From: a bacterium
Lineage (GTDB): Bacteria; Zhuqueibacterota; Zhuqueibacteria; Residuimicrobiales; Krinioviventaceae
DNA: 64,000 bases
Assembly: GCA_029561455.1 (NCBI GenBank)
Contig: JAKQIY010000065.1
Span: 149,501-213,500 of the forward strand
Reading direction: 5' to 3'
In this document: piece after piece, positions 1 through 10,408 of the stretch
Layout: each line of letters opens with the position of its first letter
Position numbering within the stretch: the first letter of the stretch is position 1
Notes under the pieces: generated by a model
The model's input: only the letters and a program-made list of their open reading frames with translations
What the model was told of the DNA's origin: nothing
Databases searched by the model: none
Program-made: the position numbers and the translations under genes

Positions 1-1
1 A

Positions 2-499
2 ATCTCGGTATTCAAAGAACGTTTGGCCGGGCCGCTCGGTTCTATTGGCGACCAGTATTTCTGGAACGGATTAAAACCTCTCACATCCGGCATCGGTGTT
101 ACCCTTGGCATACTGACCGGCTGGCTGGCTATTCCGGTTTTCTTTCTGGTATACAATATTCCGCATATCTATATCCGTTTTAAAGGCTTATGGCTCGGCT
201 ATAAAAAAGGATTTGACATTATTTCCGATCTCTCCCTGCGTAAGTTCTCCCATGTTTTTCAAACGATTTCCGCTTTAGGGGTATTGGTTGCAGGATTATG
301 TGTCAGTGTGGCGGCTAAATGGAATTGGCAGCAAAGTGATGAGCATTTGGCCATTTTTCTGATCACTGTTGTGGTTACGTTGCTCTCTCTGCATCGGCAA
401 AAAAATGTTACCTTTGCCCTGGTTCTGTCATTATTACTGGGCATAGCTTTTGTGATACTTAAAAATTTGATTCACTCGACAGAAAATATCCCGCTCTAA
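2..499 (+). CDS. PTS mannose/fructose/sorbose family EIID component, 3' part
   Basis: The reading frame is open from the first bases of the window, so the gene starts upstream and only about the last 165 residues are present. The segment beginning LAGPLGSIGDQYFWN matches the conserved GPLAGIGD-type motif of EIID membrane subunits, followed by hydrophobic segments separated by short basic loops. EIID and EIIC together form the membrane channel of mannose-class phosphotransferase systems, which import and phosphorylate hexoses or amino sugars. The HPr and enzyme I genes follow directly, which supports the call. The TTG at 23 is an internal codon, not the real start. The EIIA, EIIB and EIIC genes are expected to the left. 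Confidence 0.88.
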   Translation: MSVFKERLAGPLGSIGDQYFWNGLKPLTSGIGVTLGILTGWLAIPVFFLVYNIPHIYIRFKGLWLGYKKGFDIISDLSLRKFSHVFQTISALGVLVAGLCVSVAAKWNWQQSDEHLAIFLITVVVTLLSLHRQKNVTFALVLSLLLGIAFVILKNLIHSTENIPL

Positions 500-532
500 T
501 GGTTCGAAAATGCTACGAAATCAGAGAAAACT

Positions 533-802
533 ATGATAATAAAAAAATACACTGTCCAAAATAAGCTTGGTATCCATGCGCGTCCGGCAGGTTTGCTGGT
601 AAAGACATCATCACGATATAAATCATCTGTTTATATTGCTAATGAAGGGAACGAAGTTAATGCCAAAAGTATTATGGGAGTTCTGATGCTGGGCGCAGCC
701 TATGGTAGTGAAATACACATACGAGTTGAAGGAGAGGATGAAAACCAGGCTATTGTTGCACTGGAAGAATTAATTATGGTAAGAAAATTTGATGAAGAAT
801 AA
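533..802 (+). CDS. ptsH: Phosphocarrier protein HPr
   Basis: An 89-residue protein of normal HPr length. The phosphorylation site GIHARPAG places the active histidine at residue 15, and the regulatory serine lies at residue 46 in KSIMGVL. HPr carries phosphate from enzyme I to the EIIA/EIIB domains of sugar permeases. The intact Ser46 region means regulation by an HPr kinase/phosphorylase is possible, although no such gene is in the window. It sits 33 bp after the EIID gene and 32 bp before ptsI, so the three are probably co-transcribed. Confidence 0.95.
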   Translation: MIIKKYTVQNKLGIHARPAGLLVKTSSRYKSSVYIANEGNEVNAKSIMGVLMLGAAYGSEIHIRVEGEDENQAIVALEELIMVRKFDEE

Positions 803-834
803 TTTTGTTCTGTTCAACATAGCGGAATAATAAC

Positions 835-2613
835 ATGACCGATGAATTAGCACCCAAACTGGAACAACAATTTGAGGGCGTTGCCGCATCACCAGGTATT
901 GCTATGGGTCCGGTGTTTTTTATTGGCGCTGATGTTGTAACAGTTGAAAAAAAGACTTTAACACCCCAGGATGTTGATCAGGAAGTGGTTAAATTCGCCC
1001 ATGCCCTGGAGAGCGCTAAAAGTGATCTGCAACAGCTTGTTGAAAAAACCAGCCTCTCCATCGGTATTGACAGCGCTAAAATATTTGAAATACACCAGCT
1101 CTTACTTGAAGATGTAATGATTGTCGATGAAACGGTTCGCCGTATTCGCGAAGAACACATGAATGCGGATCAGGCTTTTCTTGAAGTGATGGAACATTTT
1201 GAAGTCTCTATGGAGTCTATCGAGGGAGAATATTTAAAAGCCCGCGCCGCCGATATCAGGGATGTAAAACGCCGTGTCATTCGAAAAATTCAGGGAGATG
1301 TTCGTCCCAACCTGAAAAAATTAAAAGATCCGGCGATAATCTTTGCCAAGGAATTGACCCCTTCGGATACTGTCAACCTGGAACGCAATAAAGTACTTGG
1401 ATTTGCTATGGATTTCGGCGGGCGTACCTCGCATGCTGCCATTATGGCGCGTTCCATCAAAGTCCCTTCAGTGGTTGGTCTTAAAAAAACCGGCAACCTG
1501 CTACATACCGGCGATTTTGTGATCCTGGATGGTAATTCCGGGATACTTATCATCAATCCAAATCCGGAAACTATTACCCAGTATAAAAAACGCTTTTCCG
1601 ATTTCAGAAACATACAACGGAAACTGGAACATTTAAAGAATCTGCCCACCAGAACACTCGATGGCAAAAATATCGAATTATCAGCCAATATCGAATTCCC
1701 AGAAGAAGCAAAATCCGTTCGTGAATATGGTGGTTTCGGAGTTGGTTTATTCCGCACCGAATACCTGTATTTAACCAAGGATGAATTACCCTCCGAAGAG
1801 ATGCAATTTAAAGAATATGTGCGAATTCTCCAGGCGTTGGGCGATCAACCGGCTATTATCCGTACTTTTGACCTGGGCGGCGACAAAGTGCCTCATACAA
1901 TAACCCTGCCACCGGAAGCCAACCCCTTCCTGGGCGCCCGCGGTATTCGCCTCTATCGTGATGGCGGTGCAGATTTATTTAAAACCCAATTGCGTGCCAT
2001 AGTACGCGCCAGTGTTCATGGCAAAGTTAGAATCATGTTCCCAATGATCTCGTGCGTTACCGAAATTCGCTATTGCCAGTCTATGCTTAATGAGGTTAAA
2101 CAGGAACTGCTGCAGGAAGGAATTGCTTTCTCTGATAACATTCCGGTTGGTGCAATGATTGAAGTTCCTTCCGCTGCAATGGTAGCAGATATGATTGCCA
2201 GGGAATGCGATTTTCTCAGTATCGGCACCAATGACCTGGTTCAATACACCCTGGCGGTGGACAGGGGTAATGAACATATTGCATACTTGTATCGCCCCTA
2301 TAACCCCGCAGTTTTGCGTTTGATCAAGAACACCATCGATAAAGGTCATAAAAATGGCGTTTGGGTTGGCATCTGCGGTGAAATGGCCAGCGACCCATTG
2401 ATGACAATGATATTCATTGGTATGGGTATGGACGAATTCAGCGTCAGTCCGGTTTCATTGCTGATAATGAAAGAAATTATTCGGCGAGTCGAGTGTAATG
2501 AGTGTATTATGCTAGCGGATCAGATAACCGGATTCAGCACCCCCGGCGAAATTGAAGGATTTTTACGGGAATTGATGAAAACCAGGTTCCAGGATCTATC
2601 CCTGCTCTTTTAA
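835..2613 (+). CDS. ptsI: PTS enzyme I (phosphoenolpyruvate-protein phosphotransferase)
   Basis: A 592-residue cytoplasmic enzyme that transfers phosphate from PEP to HPr. The N-terminal phosphohistidine motif GGRTSHAAIMAR places the active histidine at about residue 200. The C-terminal PEP-binding barrel shows GLFRTEYLY, the metal-binding region FDLGGDK, GTNDLVQYTLAVDR, and GICGEM with the catalytic cysteine near residue 514. Length and domain order match standard enzyme I. It follows ptsH and, with the EIID fragment, forms the general and permease parts of one mannose-type PTS cluster. The next gene, metK, starts 98 bp later. Confidence 0.96.
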   Translation: MTDELAPKLEQQFEGVAASPGIAMGPVFFIGADVVTVEKKTLTPQDVDQEVVKFAHALESAKSDLQQLVEKTSLSIGIDSAKIFEIHQLLLEDVMIVDETVRRIREEHMNADQAFLEVMEHFEVSMESIEGEYLKARAADIRDVKRRVIRKIQGDVRPNLKKLKDPAIIFAKELTPSDTVNLERNKVLGFAMDFGGRTSHAAIMARSIKVPSVVGLKKTGNLLHTGDFVILDGNSGILIINPNPETITQYKKRFSDFRNIQRKLEHLKNLPTRTLDGKNIELSANIEFPEEAKSVREYGGFGVGLFRTEYLYLTKDELPSEEMQFKEYVRILQALGDQPAIIRTFDLGGDKVPHTITLPPEANPFLGARGIRLYRDGGADLFKTQLRAIVRASVHGKVRIMFPMISCVTEIRYCQSMLNEVKQELLQEGIAFSDNIPVGAMIEVPSAAMVADMIARECDFLSIGTNDLVQYTLAVDRGNEHIAYLYRPYNPAVLRLIKNTIDKGHKNGVWVGICGEMASDPLMTMIFIGMGMDEFSVSPVSLLIMKEIIRRVECNECIMLADQITGFSTPGEIEGFLRELMKTRFQDLSLLF

Positions 2614-2711
2614 TAAAAATATCTGAACAAAAAACAAGGAATAAAGTATATACTAGTAATATTATTCAGTAATATAATTAACTAAATGCTAATACAAAGG
2701 AGATGTTTTAA

Positions 2712-3848
2712 ATGACTCAAATGTTATTCACTTCCGAATCAGTAACCGAAGGACATCCGGATAAAGTAGCGGATCAGATTTCAGATGCCGTTTTAGATGC
2801 TGTTTTTAAAGATGACCCCAAAGGCCGCGTCGCCTGCGAAACTTTTGTAACCACCGGTTTGGCGCTGGTTGGCGGTGAAATTACCACCTCTACTTATGTT
2901 GATATTCCCAAAGTTGTTCGTGATACCATAAAAGAAATTGGTTATACCGATGCCGCATTTGGATTCGACTATTTGACCTGTGCAGTTATTACAACCATAG
3001 ATCAGCAATCAGCCGATATTGCAATGGGCGTGGATCGCGATGGCGCCGGCGATCAGGGAATGATGTTCGGTTTTGCCTGTAATGAAACCCCGGAATTGAT
3101 GCCCCTACCGATCATGCTGGCTCATCAACTCACTCAACAACTTGCCAAGGTCAGAAAACAAGGCGCTATACCTTATCTGCGCCCTGACGGCAAGTCCCAG
3201 GTTTCGGTAAAATATGTGGATGGCAAACCGCAATCAATCGACACAGTGGTCATTTCAACCCAGCACAATCCGGAAGCTACCAATAAACAAATACGTGAAG
3301 ATATGATCGAGCAGGTTATATTACCGGTACTACCGCAAGAATTACTGGCCGGCCATACACCGACCTATCACATCAATCCCACAGGCCGTTTCGTTATTGG
3401 CGGACCTCATGGCGATACCGGTTTAACCGGCCGCAAGATCATTGTCGATACGTACGGCGGCTATGCGCGGCATGGCGGCGGCGCTTTTTCCGGTAAAGAT
3501 CCCTCCAAAGTGGATCGTTCCGCATCCTATATGGCGCGCTATATAGCTAAAAATATTGTAGCCGCCGGCCTGGCAACAAAATGTGAAATCCAGGTTGCCT
3601 ATGCTATCGGTGTTGCCGAACCGGTCTCGGTTTTGGTTGATACCTTTGGCACCGGAACCATGCCGGATAACCAAATAGAAAAACTGGTGCGCAAGCATTT
3701 CGACCTGACCCCCAAAGGTATCATTAAAACTCTGGACCTGCGGAAACCGGTTTATAAAAAGACTGCCAGCTATGGCCATTTTGGTCGCGAAAACCAGGGC
3801 TTTTCCTGGGAAAAAACCGATAAAGTCAAAGACTTGTTAAAAGGATAA
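2712..3848 (+). CDS. metK: S-adenosylmethionine synthetase
   Basis: A 378-residue cytoplasmic enzyme that makes S-adenosylmethionine from methionine and ATP. The N-terminus carries the hallmark [20 protein letters not shown]. The central [20 protein letters not shown] segment and the [16 protein letters not shown] loop, which binds ATP and metal, are intact. An AAAGGAG ribosome-binding site lies 8 bp before the ATG. The 98-bp leader is AT-rich, and I see no SAM riboswitch-like structure in it. The gene is 23 bp from ahcY, so synthesis and recycling of the methyl donor are encoded together. Confidence 0.97.
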   Translation: MTQMLFTSESVTEGHPDKVADQISDAVLDAVFKDDPKGRVACETFVTTGLALVGGEITTSTYVDIPKVVRDTIKEIGYTDAAFGFDYLTCAVITTIDQQSADIAMGVDRDGAGDQGMMFGFACNETPELMPLPIMLAHQLTQQLAKVRKQGAIPYLRPDGKSQVSVKYVDGKPQSIDTVVISTQHNPEATNKQIREDMIEQVILPVLPQELLAGHTPTYHINPTGRFVIGGPHGDTGLTGRKIIVDTYGGYARHGGGAFSGKDPSKVDRSASYMARYIAKNIVAAGLATKCEIQVAYAIGVAEPVSVLVDTFGTGTMPDNQIEKLVRKHFDLTPKGIIKTLDLRKPVYKKTASYGHFGRENQGFSWEKTDKVKDLLKG

Positions 3849-3853
3849 TTTAA

Positions 3854-5661
<1,808 letters not shown>

Positions 5662-5862
5662 GTATTTTTGATCTCGCAAATTATAGTTTTAAGCATGATC
5701 TTGATGCGGAACTCTTAAAATACGATACAATTAAATTGATAAGTATTTTCCATTTGCATAGACAGTCGCCTGTTTACATTTATTATACAACTGGATAATA
5801 AAAAAAAAGGCGTACATATTTCCTTCCCCAAGACTGTTTTGTATTTAATCTGATATTGTTGT

Positions 5863-5898
5863 AAAAAGCCCGGCTATTACAAATAACCGGGCTTTTTT
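5863..5898. terminator. Bidirectional intrinsic terminator
   Basis: Inverted repeat AAAGCCCGG / CCGGGCTTT with extra A-T pairing, an A-rich 5' side and a T-rich 3' side. It lies between converging genes (the lipoprotein on + and the esterase on -) and can end transcription from both. Confidence 0.85.
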
Positions 5899-5941
5899 AT
5901 TCAAAATCAACTTTATCCTATAATTCAAAAAACTTAAAGTA

Positions 5942-7588
5942 CTATTTCAACAGCAACATTTTACGGGCTTGTTCTTTACCGTTAATAGTAATCCGGTAAT
6001 AATATACCCCGGATTCGAGTCCGGAGGCGTTAAATATCTGCTCATGGTTTCCGGCGGCCTGGGTGCTGTTTATCAGGATGGCAACCTGTTGACCAAGGAC
6101 ATTAATAACATCTATCTTAACCTGCGCCGCTTTTTCCAGCGCATAACTGATAGTCGTCGCCGGGTTGAACGGATTCGGATAATTTTGCGCTAGGGCAAAA
6201 GTCTCAATAGTCTTTTCATTGGAATTACTGATTGCCAGCGGCACGGATTTGTTCTGCGCAAATACCCAGGGGAAAAGCTGCGGCAGGTCAAACGATTCCG
6301 CCCACATCACATGGTCTTTGCCCTTCCATTCCGTATACAGTAAAGACGCACCATGCGCAATAGCGGCATTCAGTTCATCATCGCTCATGCCGTCGCAGTC
6401 GCCATATTGACAATGAGTAAAAACTGCCGTGCGCCCGGCCCGCTCCAGGGCGGTTACCATATCGCGCGAACCGGCCGGCGGTACCGTGGTATCCTTTTCA
6501 CCATGAAATGCCCACACCGGTATATGCTTGATTTGACTTGCAAAAGTAGAATCCCCGCCGCCACTCATGGGAATTGCTGCGGCAAACCGGTGCGGATAAC
6601 GGCTAATCATATCCCAGGTGCCATAGCCCCCCATTGAAAGACCGGTTATGTATATTTTATTTGTATCAATAGGAAATTCACGGATCAGGCTGTCCAGCAG
6701 ATCATTTACCGTTTCCACTTCATTACTGATGGGGGTTTCGGCAATACTATAATGACCGATACTCCAGTCGCAATCCACCCATTTATTGTCGGCAGGGCAT
6801 TGCGGTGCGACAACAAAACAGGGATAGTTTTTCTGGTTGGCGCTGTCGGCCCAGGAAGTTGCCATACGATGCACTTGAATATGAATTTCGTTGTCAGTGC
6901 CGCGTTCCCCGGCGCCATGCAGGGCCAGCACTAACGGGTATTTATTTTCAGGATTGTAAAAATCGGGCTGGCATAACCGGTATGGCAAAGTGGTTTCTCC
7001 AAAAGTGTGCTGCCGTTTTGCAAACTTTTCCACTTCGGTAAAATAATCCGGATCATCAACATTGGTCACATACACAGAATCCAGGTAAACCTTAACATTG
7101 TCTTTGCCACCAACCAGGAAACGTAACCGGTTAGCAGCGTCTTCCTGTGTCGATTTGAAAACAAATGGCCCAAACATACGTGGAGTAGTATCTACGGCTA
7201 GGACTGGACTGGACCAGAAAACCGTCATATCGCCAGTATATTTTTGATAATAGACCTGAATGTTATGCGGCGTATCCGCTCTGGCCATAAAAGAGAGTGT
7301 ATAAATTCTGCCTCGCTGCAAGCCTAATGACTGGTATACCTGCACCTGCCAGTTTTCAGCTCCACCGGCAGTTACACTGACTTGAAGTGAATTGGGGCCT
7401 GACAATAATGTGTCCGGGGATACTGCAATTGCGGCAGTTGTACCGGTTTCTTTTTGCAGCTTCCACGATTTTGTGCCATCGTCAAATTGCGGATTTTTTA
7501 TTATATTTTGTGCTTCCTGCGCAACAGCCAGGGTTGTACCAATAAACAAGATAACTGTAAAAAATTTTACCCAAAAAGTACTATTCAT
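5942..7588 (-). CDS. Secreted esterase/phospholipase-like hydrolase with type IX sorting domain
   Basis: A 548-residue exported protein. Residues 1-24 form a signal peptide. Residues about 28-175 look like a beta-sandwich carbohydrate-binding domain of the CBM4/9 (CenC) kind (NPQFDDGTKSW start). Residues about 190-440 form an alpha/beta hydrolase with LALHGAGERG and a nucleophile elbow GLSMGGYG (Ser about 318); AFHGEKDTTVP and KGKDHVMW probably hold the Asp and His. The last 80 residues are a Por sorting domain starting at NYPNPFNPATT. Similar proteins are annotated as phospholipase/carboxylesterase or feruloyl-esterase-like PHB depolymerase-type enzymes; the substrate cannot be read from sequence. 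A polysaccharide-linked ester is plausible given the CBM-like domain. Confidence 0.82.
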   Translation of the reverse strand: MNSTFWVKFFTVILFIGTTLAVAQEAQNIIKNPQFDDGTKSWKLQKETGTTAAIAVSPDTLLSGPNSLQVSVTAGGAENWQVQVYQSLGLQRGRIYTLSFMARADTPHNIQVYYQKYTGDMTVFWSSPVLAVDTTPRMFGPFVFKSTQEDAANRLRFLVGGKDNVKVYLDSVYVTNVDDPDYFTEVEKFAKRQHTFGETTLPYRLCQPDFYNPENKYPLVLALHGAGERGTDNEIHIQVHRMATSWADSANQKNYPCFVVAPQCPADNKWVDCDWSIGHYSIAETPISNEVETVNDLLDSLIREFPIDTNKIYITGLSMGGYGTWDMISRYPHRFAAAIPMSGGGDSTFASQIKHIPVWAFHGEKDTTVPPAGSRDMVTALERAGRTAVFTHCQYGDCDGMSDDELNAAIAHGASLLYTEWKGKDHVMWAESFDLPQLFPWVFAQNKSVPLAISNSNEKTIETFALAQNYPNPFNPATTISYALEKAAQVKIDVINVLGQQVAILINSTQAAGNHEQIFNASGLESGVYYYRITINGKEQARKMLLLK

Positions 7589-7907
7589 AGCTTCCTCCGC
7601 ATTATAATGTTAAAAATGAAAACTGTTTATATCAGCAGTAACCGGTTGTTAACAGAGAACCAGATGACAGAATTACTACATACTAAATCTTTTTACAGTA
7701 AAAATTTTTAAAATATTTACATTAACTTATGTAATTATATTGACTATTCAAATAATTTTTATATCTTTATAATGTTAACAATTCCATTTATTAATTCCAG
7801 GCTTTTTTACAACAAAATAAATACTTTAGTAGAGTATTTATTTAAAAAAATGTTTATATTTGACCAGGAAATCCTGTATTAAACCTTTTTTAAATAATTA
7901 TTTGATC
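7589..7907. other. AT-rich divergent intergenic region
   Basis: About 320 bp between the leftward esterase and the rightward lipoprotein gene, so it must hold two divergent promoters. A GGAGGA ribosome-binding site for the esterase lies just before its ATG. I see no convincing -35/-10 pair, strong hairpin or repeat. The TTG at 7860 gives a longer frame for the next gene but has no signal sequence after it and was not chosen. Confidence 0.5.
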
Positions 7908-8894
7908 ATGAAGAATCTTGTCACACAATCAGCTGCATGGATTTTGTTTTTCATATTACCGGTACTCGGTTTATTGTATTGTGAGGCGCCGCGCAATAAT
8001 CCCCTCGATCCCGGCAATCCAAGAACTTCTGTTGCCAGGATTAAGGGCCGGGTGCTTTCCGCCCAGGTGCCGACCAATCCCGTTCATCGTGCTGTGGTAT
8101 ATTGGGATATAGACCAGGTCTATACATATACAAATGCTAATGGTGATTTTGTTTTGAATAATATAACTCCGCAAAACGGAACCTTGCGTTTTGAAAAAAC
8201 AGGCTTTATCACAGAGACATTTAAAATTACCTGGGGTGGTGCGTCCAACTCCAAAACTGTTTCTGTGAACCTCAATGCTGCCCCCCAGTTAGACAGCCTG
8301 GAAATTTATACGGTCGTTAAAAATCGGCAGGGCGATATTGTCCCACAAACCGAACTTGTGATCAGAGCGCTGGTCAGCGATCCGGATAATGATATTGATA
8401 CTGTGTATATTAAAAATGACAATTTAAAAATATCCCAGGTTCTTAAATATAATCCAGGCGACAGGTATTACCAGGAAAAATTCACCTATAATGATTTCCC
8501 ATCTTTGCAAAAAATAATCGGCCACAAATTTGATATTTTTGTTAAAGACAGATCATCTCATACTATTCCGGTAGGAAGCGACAAGGCGGTACGGATCATT
8601 ACCGATAACTTTTCACTTGTTTATCCCGCAAGCTACCAGACTGTTTCTCCCCAGTTGGAATTAAAATGGAACAAGTTTGATCCGGGTTACAATTTTACCT
8701 GGGCGGTTGAAATTTATGTAGACGATATACCTGCTACAGTTGTCTGGAATAAAAACAACCTGGCCGCTACCGATACCAGTTGCATAGTAGATGCTCTTTT
8801 AGGCGATAATGACTACTTTTGGATGGTGTGGTGCATAGATGAATTTCAAAACCGAGCACGCTCCAAGCCCGTCTCTTTCACAATAAAGGAATAG
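7908..8894 (+). CDS. Lipoprotein with carboxypeptidase-regulatory-like and FN3-like domains
   Basis: About 328 residues. The ATG at 7908 gives a signal sequence ending in LLYC, a good lipobox, followed by NNPLDPGNP, a motif often found after the lipid anchor in FCB lipoproteins. Residues about 35-100 resemble a carboxypeptidase regulatory-like fold (IKGRVLS ... TNANGDFVLNNI). The C-terminal third looks like an FN3 domain (LELKWNKF ... YFWMVWCIDE). It is probably an envelope protein that binds or scaffolds something; no catalytic motif is seen. The stop is 8 bp before the sigma-54 activator gene, so it starts the signalling cluster that follows. Confidence 0.7.
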   Translation: MKNLVTQSAAWILFFILPVLGLLYCEAPRNNPLDPGNPRTSVARIKGRVLSAQVPTNPVHRAVVYWDIDQVYTYTNANGDFVLNNITPQNGTLRFEKTGFITETFKITWGGASNSKTVSVNLNAAPQLDSLEIYTVVKNRQGDIVPQTELVIRALVSDPDNDIDTVYIKNDNLKISQVLKYNPGDRYYQEKFTYNDFPSLQKIIGHKFDIFVKDRSSHTIPVGSDKAVRIITDNFSLVYPASYQTVSPQLELKWNKFDPGYNFTWAVEIYVDDIPATVVWNKNNLAATDTSCIVDALLGDNDYFWMVWCIDEFQNRARSKPVSFTIKE

Positions 8895-8902
8895 ATGATC
8901 TT

Positions 8903-10390
8903 ATGCAGGAACAGGAATATATTCAAACACTTGGCGGTATGCAAAAAGAGCAATGGGATGCCCTTTTCCAGATCAGCCAGATGTTCAATGATGTTAAAGT
9001 ACAGGAGAACCTTGTATCTGAAGTTCTGGACCTGGTCGTTCAGGTGCTCAAAGCGGAGCGCGCCCTGTTTACCAGGCTGGAACCCGGTACCGATAATTTT
9101 AATATTATTGCGGCTCGTAATACGGAACACCAGGATATCAATGACCTCTCGGCGTTTTCTTCCGGTATATTAAAAAAAGTAATTGAAAGCGGTCAGTCAT
9201 GCCTGTATCATGATGTACAAACCGACCCGGCGGTATCACAGTTCACCAGTGTGCAGATCCATAAAATCAAATCGGTTATTGGGGTGCCGATATTTGTGGA
9301 TGGCAAAATATGGGGAGTGATCCTGGCGGACAGCCAAACAAATCGCAAAAACTTTACCGAGGAAAGTCTGGAATTTTTAAAATTTTTTTCCAACCTTGTA
9401 TCACTTGCTTTGGATAAAGTTATTAAAATAGAATCGCTGCAGGAAGAAAACCTGCTGCTAAAGAATAAAGTCCAAAACACAGATGTAATACCGGATATGG
9501 TAGGAACCAGTCGGGAAATGCGCAAAGCCGCTAACCTCATCCATCGGGTAGCAGCTACAGACGCCACAGTTTTATTACTTGGCGAGAGCGGCACCGGCAA
9601 GGACATGGCGGCCAGAGCGATACATCTTCTCAGCCAGCGTAAAGATAAAGCCTTTATTGCCCAGTTCTGCGGCTCAATACCTGATACACTATTGGAAAGC
9701 GAATTATTTGGCTATAAAAAAGGGGCTTTTTCCGGCGCCAATACGGACAAAAAGGGGTTGTTTGAGGTAGCTTCCGGTGGCACATTCTTCCTGGATGAAA
9801 TTGGCGATATTGCCCTTTCTACACAGGCAAAACTCTTGCGCGTCATTCAAAACCAGGAAATCATACGTCTCGGCGATACCCAGGTGAAAAAAGTAGATGT
9901 CCGCATTATTACAGCAACCAATAAAGACCTGAAACAACTGGTGGATAAGGGCAAATTCCGGCAGGATTTGTTCTACCGTTTGAACGTTTTTCCCATAACG
10001 CTGCCACCGCTACGTGACCGCCGCTCAGACATTGCATTGCTCACCCGGCATCTTATCGAAAAATATGCGGATAAACCAATTCAAATTCCTGTTAAAACCA
10101 TGCAAAAACTGGAAACCTATTCATGGCCCGGCAATGTCCGGCAGTTGGAAAATATTTTACAGCGGGCCCTCATCATGTGCGATTCCAACGTGCTGTTGCC
10201 CGATCATATTATCTTTGAAGATGAAAATCAGTTGACAGAATTTGGCGGTAATTTAAAAGATTTTGAAACGGTATTGTTACAAAAACGCCTGGCTGAATAT
10301 AATAATAACCGCACCCAGGCGGCTAAATCACTGGGAGTATCAGTCCGCTGGGTGCAAATGAAACTCAGAGAAATTGAAGAAAACAATTAA
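8903..10390 (+). CDS. Sigma-54-dependent transcriptional activator with N-terminal GAF domain
   Basis: A 495-residue enhancer-binding protein. Residues about 20-165 form a GAF sensory domain with no receiver domain, so it is probably not a classical response regulator. Residues about 195-430 are the AAA+ sigma-54 interaction domain: Walker A GESGTGKD (from residue 227), ELFGYKKGAFSGA (residues 274-279 are the sigma-54 contact loop, with Ser in place of the usual Thr of GAFTGA), GGTFFLDEIGD and the arginine-finger region. The C-terminus has a Fis-type helix-turn-helix (NRTQAAKSLGVSVRWVQMKL). It is followed after 18 bp by a Ser/Thr kinase. Sigma-54-like promoters before the kelch gene (12009) and the VWA operon (14370) are candidate targets. 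Confidence 0.93.
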   Translation: MQEQEYIQTLGGMQKEQWDALFQISQMFNDVKVQENLVSEVLDLVVQVLKAERALFTRLEPGTDNFNIIAARNTEHQDINDLSAFSSGILKKVIESGQSCLYHDVQTDPAVSQFTSVQIHKIKSVIGVPIFVDGKIWGVILADSQTNRKNFTEESLEFLKFFSNLVSLALDKVIKIESLQEENLLLKNKVQNTDVIPDMVGTSREMRKAANLIHRVAATDATVLLLGESGTGKDMAARAIHLLSQRKDKAFIAQFCGSIPDTLLESELFGYKKGAFSGANTDKKGLFEVASGGTFFLDEIGDIALSTQAKLLRVIQNQEIIRLGDTQVKKVDVRIITATNKDLKQLVDKGKFRQDLFYRLNVFPITLPPLRDRRSDIALLTRHLIEKYADKPIQIPVKTMQKLETYSWPGNVRQLENILQRALIMCDSNVLLPDHIIFEDENQLTEFGGNLKDFETVLLQKRLAEYNNNRTQAAKSLGVSVRWVQMKLREIEENN

Positions 10391-10408
10391 CTTTTATATA
10401 CAATCAGT

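Noticed and set aside
1290-1778. Leftward open frame inside ptsI
   Set aside because: It is antisense to conserved enzyme I codons and its composition follows the sense gene.
2614-2711. SAM riboswitch before metK
   Set aside because: The 98-bp leader is AT-rich with only weak pairing and no recognisable riboswitch core or terminator.
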